Source: Endomicrobiia bacterium | GTDB lineage: Bacteria; Elusimicrobiota; Endomicrobiia; DTEH01 | NCBI GenBank assembly: GCA_025060535.1 | Contig: JANXCA010000007.1 | Coordinates: 1 to 45,219, forward strand | Reading direction: 5' to 3' | Length of the DNA: 45,219 bases | Shown: positions 18,368 to 29,000 of the stretch, one piece after another | How the letters are laid out: each line of letters begins with the position of its first letter | Numbering within the stretch: position 1 is the first letter of the stretch | Notes under the pieces: generated by a model | Told to the model about the DNA's origin: nothing | The model's database searches: none | The model's input: only the letters and a program-made list of their open reading frames with translations | Program-made: the position numbers and the translations under genes

Positions 18368-19228
18368 ATGCCTACTCTTTTTTTAAATAAATTCATAAAA
18401 ATAGCATTTTTTCTTTTCTTTTTTGTTGTTTTTCTTTTCTCTTCAACACTAAAGGTTTATTTTTTAGATGTAAAGGAAGGAGATGCCATATTTATAATTA
18501 CACCTTCTAGTAGAACTGTACTTATTGATGCTGGACACGATCATTTTAGAAGTGGAGAGTATATTTATGATTTTATAGTTAGCAAAAATTTTGATAAAAT
18601 AGATTTTTTAATAATTTCTCATCCGCATAGAGACCATATTGGAGGAGTTAATTATTTGCTTTTTAATACTAAAATAGTAAATTTTTATGATCCAGAGATT
18701 TTTACCAAATCAAAAATTTATTATAAAATGTTAGATACGGTTAAGACAGTTAAAAAAGTCAATTATTTTGTTATAAAAGAGGGTGATAATATAAATATAG
18801 ATAGTAATTTAGAAACTTTAATTTTAAATCCTCCTAAGGGTTATTATTATAGTTCAATAAATGATAATAGTGTTGTTATGAAAATCACCTATAAGAAAAT
18901 TTCTTTCTTGTTTACAGGAGATATTGAAGAGAAAGCCGAAAAAGATATTATTAGTAGATATAATCGCAAAATACTAAAATCCGATGTTTTAAAAGTCCCA
19001 CATCATGGTTCAAGGTCCTCCTCTACAAAAGAGTTTATAAAAGCAGTATCTCCTAAAATTGCTGTGATTTCTTGTGGGATTAATAACAGATATGGTCATC
19101 CTCATTTAGAAGTTTTAGAGAGATATAAAAAGTATAATATAAAGATATTAAGAACTGATTTAGATGGTATTATAGAGATAATAACCGATGGAGAAACTTT
19201 AAAGATAAACACTTATAAAAAAAGATGA
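18368..19228 (+). CDS. Exported ComEC/Rec2-type metallo-beta-lactamase-fold protein
   Basis: The ATG at 18368 gives a 286-residue protein with a hydrophobic N-terminal segment (about 5-26) that looks like a signal anchor; a longer frame from 18305 would overlap the HAD gene without a better start. The rest matches the metallo-beta-lactamase domain of the DNA-uptake protein ComEC: LKVYFLDVKEGDAIFI, LIDAG, the metal motif H85-P-H87-R-D89-H90, LFTGDIE and DVLKVPHHGSRSS, then GHPHLEVLERY. The membrane channel part of ComEC is missing. Probably an extracytoplasmic nuclease/phosphodiesterase-like enzyme. Its stop overlaps the mnmA ATG by 4 bases. Confidence 0.83.
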   Translation: MPTLFLNKFIKIAFFLFFFVVFLFSSTLKVYFLDVKEGDAIFIITPSSRTVLIDAGHDHFRSGEYIYDFIVSKNFDKIDFLIISHPHRDHIGGVNYLLFNTKIVNFYDPEIFTKSKIYYKMLDTVKTVKKVNYFVIKEGDNINIDSNLETLILNPPKGYYYSSINDNSVVMKITYKKISFLFTGDIEEKAEKDIISRYNRKILKSDVLKVPHHGSRSSSTKEFIKAVSPKIAVISCGINNRYGHPHLEVLERYKKYNIKILRTDLDGIIEIITDGETLKINTYKKR

Positions 19229-20301
19229 AAAAAGTAGCTGTTTTAATGTCCGGTGGAGTTGATTCTTCAGTTGCTGCGTATATTTTGAGCAAAAATTTTG
19301 ATATAGTAGGAATAACTTTGAAACTCTGGAATTGTGGACAGAAAGATATAGATTCTTCTAAACAATTATGTTGTTCTTCAAAAGATATTTATGATGCAAA
19401 AGCAGTATGTGTAGATTTAGGTATTAAACACTATGTGATTGATTTCTCTGATCAATTTAAAAAATATATTATAGATAAATTTTGTGATAAATATTTAAAT
19501 GGTTTTACACCTAATCCTTGTGTATGGTGTAATGAAATAATAAAGTTTGGCGTACTTTTTGAAAAATTGAAAATAGAACTTGGAGTGGATTATATAGCTA
19601 GTGGTCACTATGCAAGAATAGTTAGAAGTAATGATATGTTTTATATAGCAAAAGCTAAAGATGAAAGCAAAGATCAGTCATATTTTTTAAGTAGAGTGAA
19701 TCCCAAAATTTTACCTTATATTATTTTTCCTTTAGGTGATTTGTTAAAATCCGAGGTAAGAAAGATAGCAAAAGAGATTAACTTAAAAGTTGCAGAAAAA
19801 AAAGAAAGTTTTGATTTATGTTTTGTTTTAGATAACTATAGAAGTATTATAAGAACTAAAAACTGCACACTTCAGAGGGGAAAAATTCTTGATTATAAAA
19901 CAAAAAAATTTTTAGGTTATCATAATGGTTATTTTAACTATACTATTGGCCAAAGAAAAGGATTGATGTTGAAAGGTGCCGGGATGAGGTATTATGTAGT
20001 AGATATTGATTCTAAAAATAACATAGTATATGTAGGGAGCGAAGATATTTTATATAAAAATTCTTTAGTAGCAGAAAATTGTGTATTCTATGAAAATATA
20101 GAAGAACTTAAAAATAAAAATTTATATGGAAAAATAAGATATAAATCTAACTTGGCAAAGTGTTTTTTAGAAAAAATTGAAGATGACAGGGTAGTTGTAG
20201 TTTTTGAAGAACCGCAAAGAGCTATTACAAAAGGGCAGTATCTTGTAATATACGATATCTATGGAAGAGTTTTATTGAATGGAGAAATAGTAAACTTTTA
20301 A
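19225..20301 (+). CDS. mnmA: tRNA-specific 2-thiouridylase MnmA
   Basis: Adds sulfur to U34 of tRNA-Lys, -Glu and -Gln. The PP-loop is S9-GGVDS-S15, the catalytic cysteines are C102 (PCVWCNEIIKFG) and C199 (FDLCF), and NYTIGQRKGL lies in the second domain. The 358-residue length is normal. The start overlaps the upstream stop (ATGA), which points to translational coupling. The TAA lies at the start of a 22-base tandem duplication. Confidence 0.96.
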   Translation: MKKVAVLMSGGVDSSVAAYILSKNFDIVGITLKLWNCGQKDIDSSKQLCCSSKDIYDAKAVCVDLGIKHYVIDFSDQFKKYIIDKFCDKYLNGFTPNPCVWCNEIIKFGVLFEKLKIELGVDYIASGHYARIVRSNDMFYIAKAKDESKDQSYFLSRVNPKILPYIIFPLGDLLKSEVRKIAKEINLKVAEKKESFDLCFVLDNYRSIIRTKNCTLQRGKILDYKTKKFLGYHNGYFNYTIGQRKGLMLKGAGMRYYVVDIDSKNNIVYVGSEDILYKNSLVAENCVFYENIEELKNKNLYGKIRYKSNLAKCFLEKIEDDRVVVVFEEPQRAITKGQYLVIYDIYGRVLLNGEIVNF

Positions 20302-20343
20302 AATAATAGTTGATTTATTATAAAATAATAGTTGATTTATTAT
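20300..20343. repeat. Perfect 22-bp tandem duplication
   Basis: Bases 20300-20321 are repeated exactly at 20322-20343; each copy contains AATAGTTGATTTATTAT. The first copy covers the end of the mnmA stop codon and the second ends 24 bases before the ATG of the next gene. It looks like a recent duplication in the short intergenic region. Each copy contains TTGATT and TATTAT-like words, but not at promoter spacing within one copy. Confidence 0.9.
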
Positions 20344-20367
20344 AATGTATTTTATATAAATAAATTT

Positions 20368-21165
20368 ATGAAAAAAATTATAATTTTTTTAGTTTTTTCT
20401 TCAAATATACTTTTTGCACAATTAAATTTTTTTAATTTATACAAACCTTATCAATCTTCAATATGTAGTTTGCCTAATATATATGGATTACAACTTCAGA
20501 TGAATTATATTGTAGTAGATATTAATACTGCTGAGTTTCAGATTCCTGTTGATTTATACTGGGGAATTTATGATAATTTAGAAGTAGGTGTTCAAATAAT
20601 TGGTATAAGTAGAAGTACAAGCGATGTGATAGATAAAGGTTTAGGTGACATTTTAATAGGTGCAAAATATAATTTTTTAGAAGAAGATAAAGAAAGGCTT
20701 TCAACTACTCCGACTATTTCCACTGAGTTAGGAATAAGTTTACCTACAGGAGATTATAAGAAGATGTTAGGTAGTGGTGGTTTGGGAGGAATTTTAATGT
20801 GGCTTTTTGAAAAACAAATAGTAATGCGTTCTGGTTATTATTTTAATTTTATTTTTAATTTAGGTTTTAAATATAATACAAAAAATCCAGACAATTATAG
20901 AGTAGGTGAGAGTTTTTTTTATACTTTTGGAAGTTATTTTGGAGTAAATGAAAATTTAGATTTTTCCTTTGGTGTAAAAGGAAATAATAAATTTTGTGAT
21001 GAAAAAGACAAAGTTAAAATTTTAGATACTGAAAGTTATAAATCATATATTTATTGTGGATTAACTTATAATATAGATATTTATAGAAAATTTTTTGGTT
21101 CAATTTTGTTTGGTATTACAGAGGATTCAGAGAATCTTATATTTAATATTGGAATGATGTATTAG
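20368..21165 (+). CDS. Predicted outer-membrane beta-barrel protein
   Basis: The ATG at 20368 gives 265 residues starting with a clear signal peptide (MKKIIIFLVFSSNILFAQ, probable cut after about residue 18); an upstream in-frame start at 20332 would spoil it. The mature part alternates hydrophobic and polar residues with many aromatic positions, such as LEVGVQIIGISRS, GLGDILIGAKYNF and STELGISLPTGDYK, and ends NLIFNIGMMY with a terminal aromatic, as barrels do. The pattern resembles the MetA-pathway/transporter-type barrel family (PF13557-like). Substrate is unknown. Confidence 0.65.
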   Translation: MKKIIIFLVFSSNILFAQLNFFNLYKPYQSSICSLPNIYGLQLQMNYIVVDINTAEFQIPVDLYWGIYDNLEVGVQIIGISRSTSDVIDKGLGDILIGAKYNFLEEDKERLSTTPTISTELGISLPTGDYKKMLGSGGLGGILMWLFEKQIVMRSGYYFNFIFNLGFKYNTKNPDNYRVGESFFYTFGSYFGVNENLDFSFGVKGNNKFCDEKDKVKILDTESYKSYIYCGLTYNIDIYRKFFGSILFGITEDSENLIFNIGMMY

Positions 21166-21177
21166 AGGAGTTAATTT

Positions 21178-22524
21178 ATGGCTCAAAAAACTTTTGTTTT
21201 AGATACAAATGTTTTACTTCATGATCCGGATGCTATGTTTGTGTTTGCTGATAATAAAGTTGTGATTCCTATGACTGTTATAGAAGAATTGGATATGTTA
21301 AAAAGACATAATGATGAGTTAGGGAGAAATTCGAGGTTAATTTCGCGCAAGTTAGATTTTTTAAGAAGCAAAGGGAACTTAATTGAAGGTGTTAAGCTTG
21401 ATAATGGAGGAATAATAAAAATAGAACTTGATTGGGATAAGGAGTTACCACCATATTTTATAGAAGATAAAGCTGATCATAGAATATTAGCTGTTGCTTT
21501 AAAATTAAAAAAAGAAGGTGAAAAGGTAATATTTATAACGAAAGATATAAATTTAAGAATAAAGGCAGAAGCATTAGGAATCGTTACTCAAGACTATGAA
21601 AAAGCAAAAGTTCATCCGGATACTGTCTATACTGGCTTTAGAGAAATAGAAACCTCTCAAGAAGTAATAGATAGAATTTTCTCTTTAGGAAGAATTCCTT
21701 TATCAGATCTTAAAAAACAAATTAATTCAGATCTTTCTAATGTATATTTAAATGAATTTTTAATTTTAAAATATGGTAAATCTCACAGTTTGTTGTTAAG
21801 AATTAAAAAAAATAATAAGACTAACACATATGAAGCAGAAGTTGTTTCCTCTAAGGAAGTTAATGTGTGGGGGCTTAAACCTCTAAATGTTCAGCAAAGG
21901 TTTGCAATAGAGTTATTATTAGATGATAGTTTAAATTTAGTTTCTCTTATAGGTGTAGCTGGAGCAGGAAAGACACTTTTATCTTTAGCTTGTGGTTTGC
22001 ATAAAGTTATAGAAGAAAAACTTTATAGACGTTTGTTAATTAGTAGACCTGTTGTTCCAATGGGTAGAGATATAGGATATTTACCTGGGAGTAAAGAGGA
22101 GAAACTTTCAAGTTGGATGGGTGCTATATATGATAATTTGGATTTTTTAATAGGAAAAATTTATAAATACGATTCTGAAAAATTACAGTCCACTATAAAT
22201 TATTTTTTTGATTCCGGGCTTATAGAAGTGGAAGCATTAACCTATTTAAGAGGACGAAGTTTACCAAATCAGTTTTTTATAATAGATGATGCTCAAAATT
22301 TGACTCCTCATGAAATAAAAACTATAATTTCTCGTGCAGGAGAAAATACAAAGATAGTTTTAACTGGTGATCCTTTTCAGATTGACAATCCATATCTTGA
22401 TGCTTCTTCTAATGGTCTTATTTACCTGGTGGATAGGTTTAAAGGGCAGGAGCTTTTTGGACATATCACATTTACAAAAACAGAAAGGAGCCAATTGGCA
22501 GCTTTGGCTGCTGAATTACTGTGA
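21178..22524 (+). CDS. PIN domain-PhoH ATPase fusion
   Basis: A 448-residue protein with an N-terminal PIN nuclease domain (about 1-145) carrying the acidic residues of FVLDTNVLLHDPD, TVIEELD, EDKADHRILAVA and ITKDINLRIKA, and a C-terminal PhoH ATPase (about 230-448) with the P-loop GVAGAGKT near 259-266, FIIDDAQN (Walker B) near 364 and TGDPFQID. This arrangement is the YlaK/PhoH2 type, linked to RNA unwinding and cleavage. The ribosome site GAGGAG at 21165-21170 overlaps the previous stop. The PHP gene begins 4 bases after its stop. Confidence 0.93.
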   Translation: MAQKTFVLDTNVLLHDPDAMFVFADNKVVIPMTVIEELDMLKRHNDELGRNSRLISRKLDFLRSKGNLIEGVKLDNGGIIKIELDWDKELPPYFIEDKADHRILAVALKLKKEGEKVIFITKDINLRIKAEALGIVTQDYEKAKVHPDTVYTGFREIETSQEVIDRIFSLGRIPLSDLKKQINSDLSNVYLNEFLILKYGKSHSLLLRIKKNNKTNTYEAEVVSSKEVNVWGLKPLNVQQRFAIELLLDDSLNLVSLIGVAGAGKTLLSLACGLHKVIEEKLYRRLLISRPVVPMGRDIGYLPGSKEEKLSSWMGAIYDNLDFLIGKIYKYDSEKLQSTINYFFDSGLIEVEALTYLRGRSLPNQFFIIDDAQNLTPHEIKTIISRAGENTKIVLTGDPFQIDNPYLDASSNGLIYLVDRFKGQELFGHITFTKTERSQLAALAAELL

Positions 22525-22528
22525 ATTT

Positions 22529-23377
22529 ATGGAGAAATATGTTGATTTACATATTCATACTATTTATTCAGATAGTAATTTATCACCTAAAGAATTAATA
22601 GAGTACGCAAAAAAATTAAATCTTTCTGCTGTAGGTATTACTGATCATGATACTACTGATGGTATAGAAGAAGCCATAAAAGAAGCAAATAAGTATGGGA
22701 TTGAAGTAGTTCCTGGAATAGAAATTTCTGCTATTTTTAATGGGTCTTCTGAGAATGAAGTTCATATATTAGGATATTATATTGATTGGCAAGATGAAGA
22801 GCTTCAAGAGAAATTAAAATTATTTCGCAAAGCAAGAATAGAGAGAGCTTATAAAATACTAGAAAAGTTAAAATTAGTTGGAATAAACATAGATGTTGAA
22901 AAGATAATTACTAAAAACAATAATAGTAGCATAGGAAGATTACATTTTGCTAGGTTATTGGTGGAGCAAAAAAGAGTAAATTCCATAAAGGAAGCATTTG
23001 ATCTTTATCTTGGATATGGTAGATGTGCTTATGTACCTAAATTTATGTTTAGTGTTGAAGAGGCAATATCTATGATATTGAAAGCAAAAGGTATTCCTGT
23101 GTTAGCGCATCCTTATATTAGTATTTATAATGACAATGAATCTTTTAAAAAATTAATTAAACAAGGCATAAAAGGTATAGAAGTTTTTCATTCTAACCAT
23201 CACAAAAATGTTGAAGAAGAGTTAATGCTTATAGCTGAAAAGTATGGGTTGTTAATAACTGGTGGTAGTGATTGTCATGGAAAATTGGATAATTTAGAGG
23301 TTCTTTTAGGAAGTATAAAAGTTCCCTATGTATATTTGGAAAATTTAAAGAAATACAAAGAAAGATGTTGTAGTTAG
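22529..23377 (+). CDS. PHP-domain phosphoesterase (TrpH/RNase AM-like)
   Basis: The start at ATG 22529, directly after the PhoH stop, gives 282 residues that open with the PHP motif VDLHIHTIYSDS (H8, H10); the longer frame starting inside phoH is not needed. Further metal motifs are GITDHDT (D41, H42), EIS near residue 69, HPYI and GGSDCHG near the C-terminus. This is the pattern of 3',5'-nucleoside bisphosphate phosphatase/RNase AM proteins, which trim RNA 5' ends or recycle pAp. Pairing with the PIN-PhoH gene suggests a joint role in RNA metabolism (inference). Confidence 0.85.
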   Translation: MEKYVDLHIHTIYSDSNLSPKELIEYAKKLNLSAVGITDHDTTDGIEEAIKEANKYGIEVVPGIEISAIFNGSSENEVHILGYYIDWQDEELQEKLKLFRKARIERAYKILEKLKLVGINIDVEKIITKNNNSSIGRLHFARLLVEQKRVNSIKEAFDLYLGYGRCAYVPKFMFSVEEAISMILKAKGIPVLAHPYISIYNDNESFKKLIKQGIKGIEVFHSNHHKNVEEELMLIAEKYGLLITGGSDCHGKLDNLEVLLGSIKVPYVYLENLKKYKERCCS

Positions 23378-23433
23378 TTTGATCTTCTGATATATATTGA
23401 ATTTTTTTATTTATTTTTATAAAAAAATAAAAT

Positions 23434-25929
23434 ATGAATAAATTTTCTGATAGAGCACAAAAAGTTATACTTATAGCCCAAGAAGAAGCAAAACGTTTAA
23501 ATCATGACTATGTGGGTACTGAGCATCTTTTGTTGGGTTTAGTTTCTATAGGAGAAGGTTTAGCTGTTCAGATTTTGATTAACTTAGGAGTAGATTTAAG
23601 AAAGATAAGAAGTGAAATAGAAAAGATAGTTCAACCTGATGATAATGTAATGGTTTTAGGAGAAATACCATTTTCGCCTAGAGCTAAGAAAGTTTTGGAA
23701 TATGCAGTAGAAGAAGCCAATAGTATGGGGCATATATATGTAGGTACTGAGCATATATTATTAGGTTTGCTTAGGGAGAAAGATGGAGTTGCTGCTAGGG
23801 TATTGGAGTATTTAGGTGTTACTTATGAGGATGTCCAAAATGAAATTTTTTCTATATTAGGTGAACCCGATACTTCAGTTTCATTTTTGAAATCCCATCC
23901 AAGGACTCCAAAAATTAAAAAGCCGAAAACTCCAACTTTAGATGAATTTAGTAGAGATCTTACACAGCTTGCCAGAGAAGATCAGCTTGATCCTGTGATA
24001 GGAAGAGAAGATGAAATAGAAAGAGTAATTCAGATACTATCTCGTAGAACAAAAAATAATCCTGTTTTGATTGGAGATCCTGGAGTAGGAAAAACAGCTA
24101 TTGTTGAAGGATTAGCTCAGAAAATTGCGAAAGGTGATGTCCCTGAAGTATTACAGAATAAAAGAGTTGTAAGTTTAGATTTAGGTGCAATAATTGCGGG
24201 TACTAAGTATCGTGGGGAGTTTGAACAGAGGTTAAAAAATATCTTAGAAGAAATTCGTAGAAGCAAAAATAGCATAATTTTATTTATAGATGAACTTCAC
24301 ACAGTGATTGGTGCTGGTGCTGCTGAAGGTGCTGTAGATGCTTCAAATATGCTAAAACCAGCATTAGCAAGAGGAGAACTTCAATGTATAGGTGCTACTA
24401 CTATGAATGAATATAGAAAATATATAGAAAAAGATCCTGCTTTAGAGCGGAGATTTCAACCTGTGTTAGTTGAACCACCTACTGTAGAGGAAACGATTCA
24501 GATTTTAAAGGGTATAAAAGAAAAATACGAAAAACATCATAGGGTAAGATATACAGAAGAAGCTTTAATAACAGCAGCAGAGTTATCTGATAAGTACATA
24601 TCCGAAAGATTTTTGCCAGATAAAGCAATAGATTTAATAGATGAAGCTGGAAGTAAAATAAGATTGAAGGTTACTCAATTACCAGAAGAGATAAAATTAA
24701 AAATGGAGGAATTGGAACAAGTTATAAAGTTAAAAGAAGAAGCTTCACAAGCTCAAAATTTTGAAGAGGCAGCGAAATATAGAACAAAAGAAATGATGCT
24801 TAAGAAACAAATTGAAGATATGAAGAAACAATGGAGACAGAAGAGAGAAGAATATATTCCAGAGGTAACAGCAGAAGATATTGCCCAAATTGTTTCTAAA
24901 TGGACAGGTATTCCTGTAAGTAAACTAACTCAGCAAGAAACGCAAAAACTTATTGAGATGGAAAAAGAACTTCATAAAAGAATAATAGGACAAGATGAAG
25001 CAGTAAAGGCAGTAGCGAATGCTATAAGACGTTCAAGGACTGGTATAAGAGATTTAAGAAGACCCATTGGTAGTTTTTTATTTTTAGGTCCCACTGGTGT
25101 AGGGAAAACAGAACTTGCAAAAGCATTAGCAGAATTTTTGTTTGGTAATGAAGATGCGATAGTAAGGATAGATATGTCTGAGTATACTGAAAAATTTAAT
25201 GTTTCTAGACTTATAGGAGCTCCTCCTGGATATGTTGGATATGAAGAAGGAGGAATTCTTACAGAAAAAATAAGAAGACGTCCTTATTCTGTGGTTTTAT
25301 TAGATGAGATAGAAAAAGCTCATCCTGATGTGTTTAATATATTGTTACAGATAATGGATAATGGAGTATTGACTGATAGTTTAGGACATAGAGTTAGTTT
25401 TAAGAATGTCGTTTTAATAATGACATCTAACATAGGAGCGAAGCTTATCTATAAAGGTAAATCTATAGGATTTATTCAAAGTGACGATAAAGATAATGAA
25501 TACAAAAATATTAAGGAATTATTAAGTGAGGAATTAAAAAAGACGTTTAATCCAGAATTTTTAAATCGTATAGATGAGATAGTCATATTTAAGCCATTAA
25601 CTAAAGAGGAAATGGGAAAGATCTTAGATCTAATGGTAGACAGATTAAAAGAAAGATTAAAAAAGAAGAATATAGATTTAATTCTTACTGATAGTGCAAA
25701 ACAGTTCTTACTTCAGAGAGGATTTGACGAATATTATGGAGCCAGACCACTTCAACGTGTACTGCAAAAGTATATAGAAGATGTTATAGCAGAAGAAATA
25801 CTTTTAAAATATCCTACATATTCTACTACTGATAAAATGTTGAAGGTTTTTGCTTCTCTTGATCCTAGTAATGAAAAAATTAAATTAGAAGTAGGTGATA
25901 TGGTGAGTGATATTAAAGAATTTACTTAA
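23434..25929 (+). CDS. clpC: ATP-dependent Clp protease ATP-binding subunit ClpC
   Basis: An 831-residue AAA+ unfoldase that feeds ClpP. Two Clp N-terminal repeats occupy about 1-145 ([13 protein letters not shown] and [13 protein letters not shown]). The first AAA domain has GDPGVGKT near 214-221, the UVR-motif middle domain lies near 425-465, and the second AAA domain has GPTGVGKT near 552-559. The C-terminal region contains the D2 small domain ([16 protein letters not shown]). No clpP, mcsA or mcsB is in the window. A 56-base A/T-rich spacer precedes the start; no clear ribosome site. Confidence 0.97.
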   Translation: MNKFSDRAQKVILIAQEEAKRLNHDYVGTEHLLLGLVSIGEGLAVQILINLGVDLRKIRSEIEKIVQPDDNVMVLGEIPFSPRAKKVLEYAVEEANSMGHIYVGTEHILLGLLREKDGVAARVLEYLGVTYEDVQNEIFSILGEPDTSVSFLKSHPRTPKIKKPKTPTLDEFSRDLTQLAREDQLDPVIGREDEIERVIQILSRRTKNNPVLIGDPGVGKTAIVEGLAQKIAKGDVPEVLQNKRVVSLDLGAIIAGTKYRGEFEQRLKNILEEIRRSKNSIILFIDELHTVIGAGAAEGAVDASNMLKPALARGELQCIGATTMNEYRKYIEKDPALERRFQPVLVEPPTVEETIQILKGIKEKYEKHHRVRYTEEALITAAELSDKYISERFLPDKAIDLIDEAGSKIRLKVTQLPEEIKLKMEELEQVIKLKEEASQAQNFEEAAKYRTKEMMLKKQIEDMKKQWRQKREEYIPEVTAEDIAQIVSKWTGIPVSKLTQQETQKLIEMEKELHKRIIGQDEAVKAVANAIRRSRTGIRDLRRPIGSFLFLGPTGVGKTELAKALAEFLFGNEDAIVRIDMSEYTEKFNVSRLIGAPPGYVGYEEGGILTEKIRRRPYSVVLLDEIEKAHPDVFNILLQIMDNGVLTDSLGHRVSFKNVVLIMTSNIGAKLIYKGKSIGFIQSDDKDNEYKNIKELLSEELKKTFNPEFLNRIDEIVIFKPLTKEEMGKILDLMVDRLKERLKKKNIDLILTDSAKQFLLQRGFDEYYGARPLQRVLQKYIEDVIAEEILLKYPTYSTTDKMLKVFASLDPSNEKIKLEVGDMVSDIKEFT

Positions 25930-26004
25930 GTATTAAGTTCTTACCCCGCTAATTTGTATACTTACAACTTTTTTATCTGATTTTAAATTAGATTTGTTAG
26001 ATAG

Positions 26005-29000
26005 ATGAAAAAAATCAAAGTATTATTATATAGTTTATTATTTATTTTTGCTTTTCAAATACTAATAAATTTTTTTATTTTTTTATATAAACCAAAGTTA
26101 GAAAAAAGTTTTTTTCCAAATTCTAAAATTGGAAGTATTTTTTATATTTTCCCCAATATATTTCTTTTAAGAAATATTTATATTTCCTCAGAAGGCTACT
26201 CTATCCATATAAAACATACACTCTTTTATTTAAATATTTTTGAAGCTTTTAAAAAAAATTTTACAATTCACTCATTAAGAGCAAGAAATATACGGTTAGA
26301 AATTTCAGATATGAATAATCAGGAATTAAAGAGCTTAGATAAAGATTTTATTAAAGAGTATGTGTTTAAATTTTTATCTTTCTTCCCTACAAAGACATCT
26401 GTAAAAAATATAGTTGTTAAATATAAAAATTACACAATAATAATTGACAGAATATCAAGAATAACAAAAGAAAACTTAACTTCAATAGAAACAAGTGGAA
26501 AATGGAATAAGTACGTATTTAATTTTAATATAGATATTTCTGATAAAAATAACAACTGGTTGGTTAAAGGAACAATTTCTTTACCTGAGTTTAGCTTTGG
26601 TTTAAATACTATAGAAGTAAAAATTTTTGGAGATTTTGATTTTTCTCAGTCAAAGTCTTATTTACTAAATGTGATTAGGAATAATACTAAGTATATAACT
26701 GTGAAAGGTAACATAAAATTTTTGCCTTTTGAGCTTATAGGGTATATAAGTTCTGATATAATCAAGGGTAACATTGTATGTAAAAAAGACGGTTTTGATT
26801 TGAACATAAACTACGATGGAGTATTTGATATTAAATTACCAAAGTTTTTAAATGTTAATTTTAGTAATATACAAACCACTTTAATATTTTCTTTATCATC
26901 TCAAAAATATAAAATAAATTCAGAAATATCTCACCCTGATTTTTTTGTTAAATTAAATATGGAAAATAATAAAGGTTTTGGATATATTAGTGTTGCTTCT
27001 TTGAGAGAAAAAATTCCATTCAATATATTATATACTGATAAGAATTTATTTGTTTATAATAATTTTTCTAAATATCCATTAAATTTTAAAGTTAATTTTT
27101 CTCAACAGAATATATTTTCAATAAATGGTAAAATATTTGATTATTTGACTGATTTAAAATTTAAAAAAGAAGATAATTTGATAGAAATAAATGGAAGTTC
27201 TATAGGTGAGATGAATAGATTTAAACTTAAATTTTTCACTGATTTTTCTAGTAGTTCAATAAAATTTATATATGATAATCCTATAAAAAATTCTCATTTT
27301 GTTTTTGATTCGTTTTTAAAAGAAGATAGCTTAAATTTTATACTACAATCTAAGAAATTGAAAGTCCCATACTTTAATGAAGTAGATTTTTCTGCTAATG
27401 GAGAGATTAGAAGGATAAGAAAAGAAAAAGATAAAGTGTATAGTCTAATAAATATGTCAGTGAGTAATTTATGTTGTAATAATTATAAAATAGCAGATGT
27501 ATTATCAGTTATTGGTAGATTTGACAAAAAGGATATTAGTTTATCTTTTGGTGATAAATATTTGGTAGGAAATTTATCATATGATATTTTAAAAAATTAT
27601 GGTAATTTTAATATAAATATTAACAGAAAGAAAATTCAATTAAATAAATTTAAAGCAAATTTTATTTGTGATTTGCAAGGTGAAATAAAACAGAATAGAA
27701 TAAATTTAAAGGGTAATTATAAATTTGATTCTATATATTATAATGATGAAAAGTTTTTAAATTCCTCTAAAGGGGAGATATTTTCTTCTTTTGATGAAAT
27801 AATTTTAGAAGGTAAACTAACTACAAAATATGATAATAGTATAGACTATAAAATAGTATATAATTTCCCCAAAAAAGAACTTGTTTTAAAGACAAAAAAT
27901 ATCAACTTTTTTCCTAATTTCAAAAATTTTGATTTATTTAACATTGAAATAATTACTAAATTAGATAAAATTACTTCCTTTAATAACATAAATTTATCAG
28001 GCAAGATATATAATGAAAATAGTGAAATTTTTATCTCTTCTTTCGTTGTTTTATTAGATAAAGGAGACATAAAAACATATTATAGAATAAAAAATTTAAA
28101 AATCAAAAATATTAATTTTGTAGGAGATGGAGAGTTAGTAATTAAAAATTCTTTAAAAGATTCAAAAAATTTTAAATTGTGCCTTTATAATTTTTGGATA
28201 AACGAACAACCTATTAATAAAATATGCCTTGATTTTTCATATAATACACTGAGTAAAGAGTTAATTTTTTTATCTGACAGGCATAATATAGGAACAGATG
28301 TATATTTTAGTGGTAGAATTTATTTTTATAAAAAATTTGTAAAATTTGTAAATTTTAAGATATTTGATAAAAATAAAGAATATTTCCTATGTGATGGCGT
28401 AATAGGTAATGATAAGGACATATTGAAAGTAACAATTTCGGAGATACCGTTAGAGTTGGTTAGAAATTTTTTCAATGTTAAGCTTCATAATATAAAGGGT
28501 TTATTGTCTTCTGATGTTAAAATTTTGACTATTGATTCTGAAAAAAGATTATATCAAATAAGTTGTAATTTCGTTATGAATAGTTTAGATATAGAAACAA
28601 TTAGTATAAATAGTATTTCTGGTAAACTTTCCTTCTATAGTAATTATTTAAATTTTGAAAATATAGATGTTATTTTTAAAGAAGACAAAAAAATAAATGT
28701 AAAGGGTTCATATAATGTTATTTCCAAAATTATAAATGTGAGTATAATTAGTCATAGATGCGATCTTTCAATATTTGAGGGATTTCAAAATATAGTTAAG
28801 TCAGCAAGTGGTAGCTTTGTTGTTAATGTTAAAATTGCAGGTAATATCACTTCACCTAAATTACAAGGATATTTAAATATCTCAAAAGGTAAAGTAGAAT
28901 TTAGTGAATATTTAAAATATATGGAAAATATAGACATTAAGTTAATTTTTAATGATAGAGATATAAAAATAGAGAAATTCTCAGGTAAATATGAAAATAC

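Noticed and set aside
22367-22528. A longer start for the PHP gene within phoH
   Set aside because: The PHP motif begins right after ATG 22529; the added residues are an out-of-frame reading of PhoH.
23409-23432. An A/T inverted repeat just before clpC, seen as a possible CIRCE-like operator or terminator
   Set aside because: It is made only of A and T, the arms are weak, and it does not match CIRCE or CtsR boxes.
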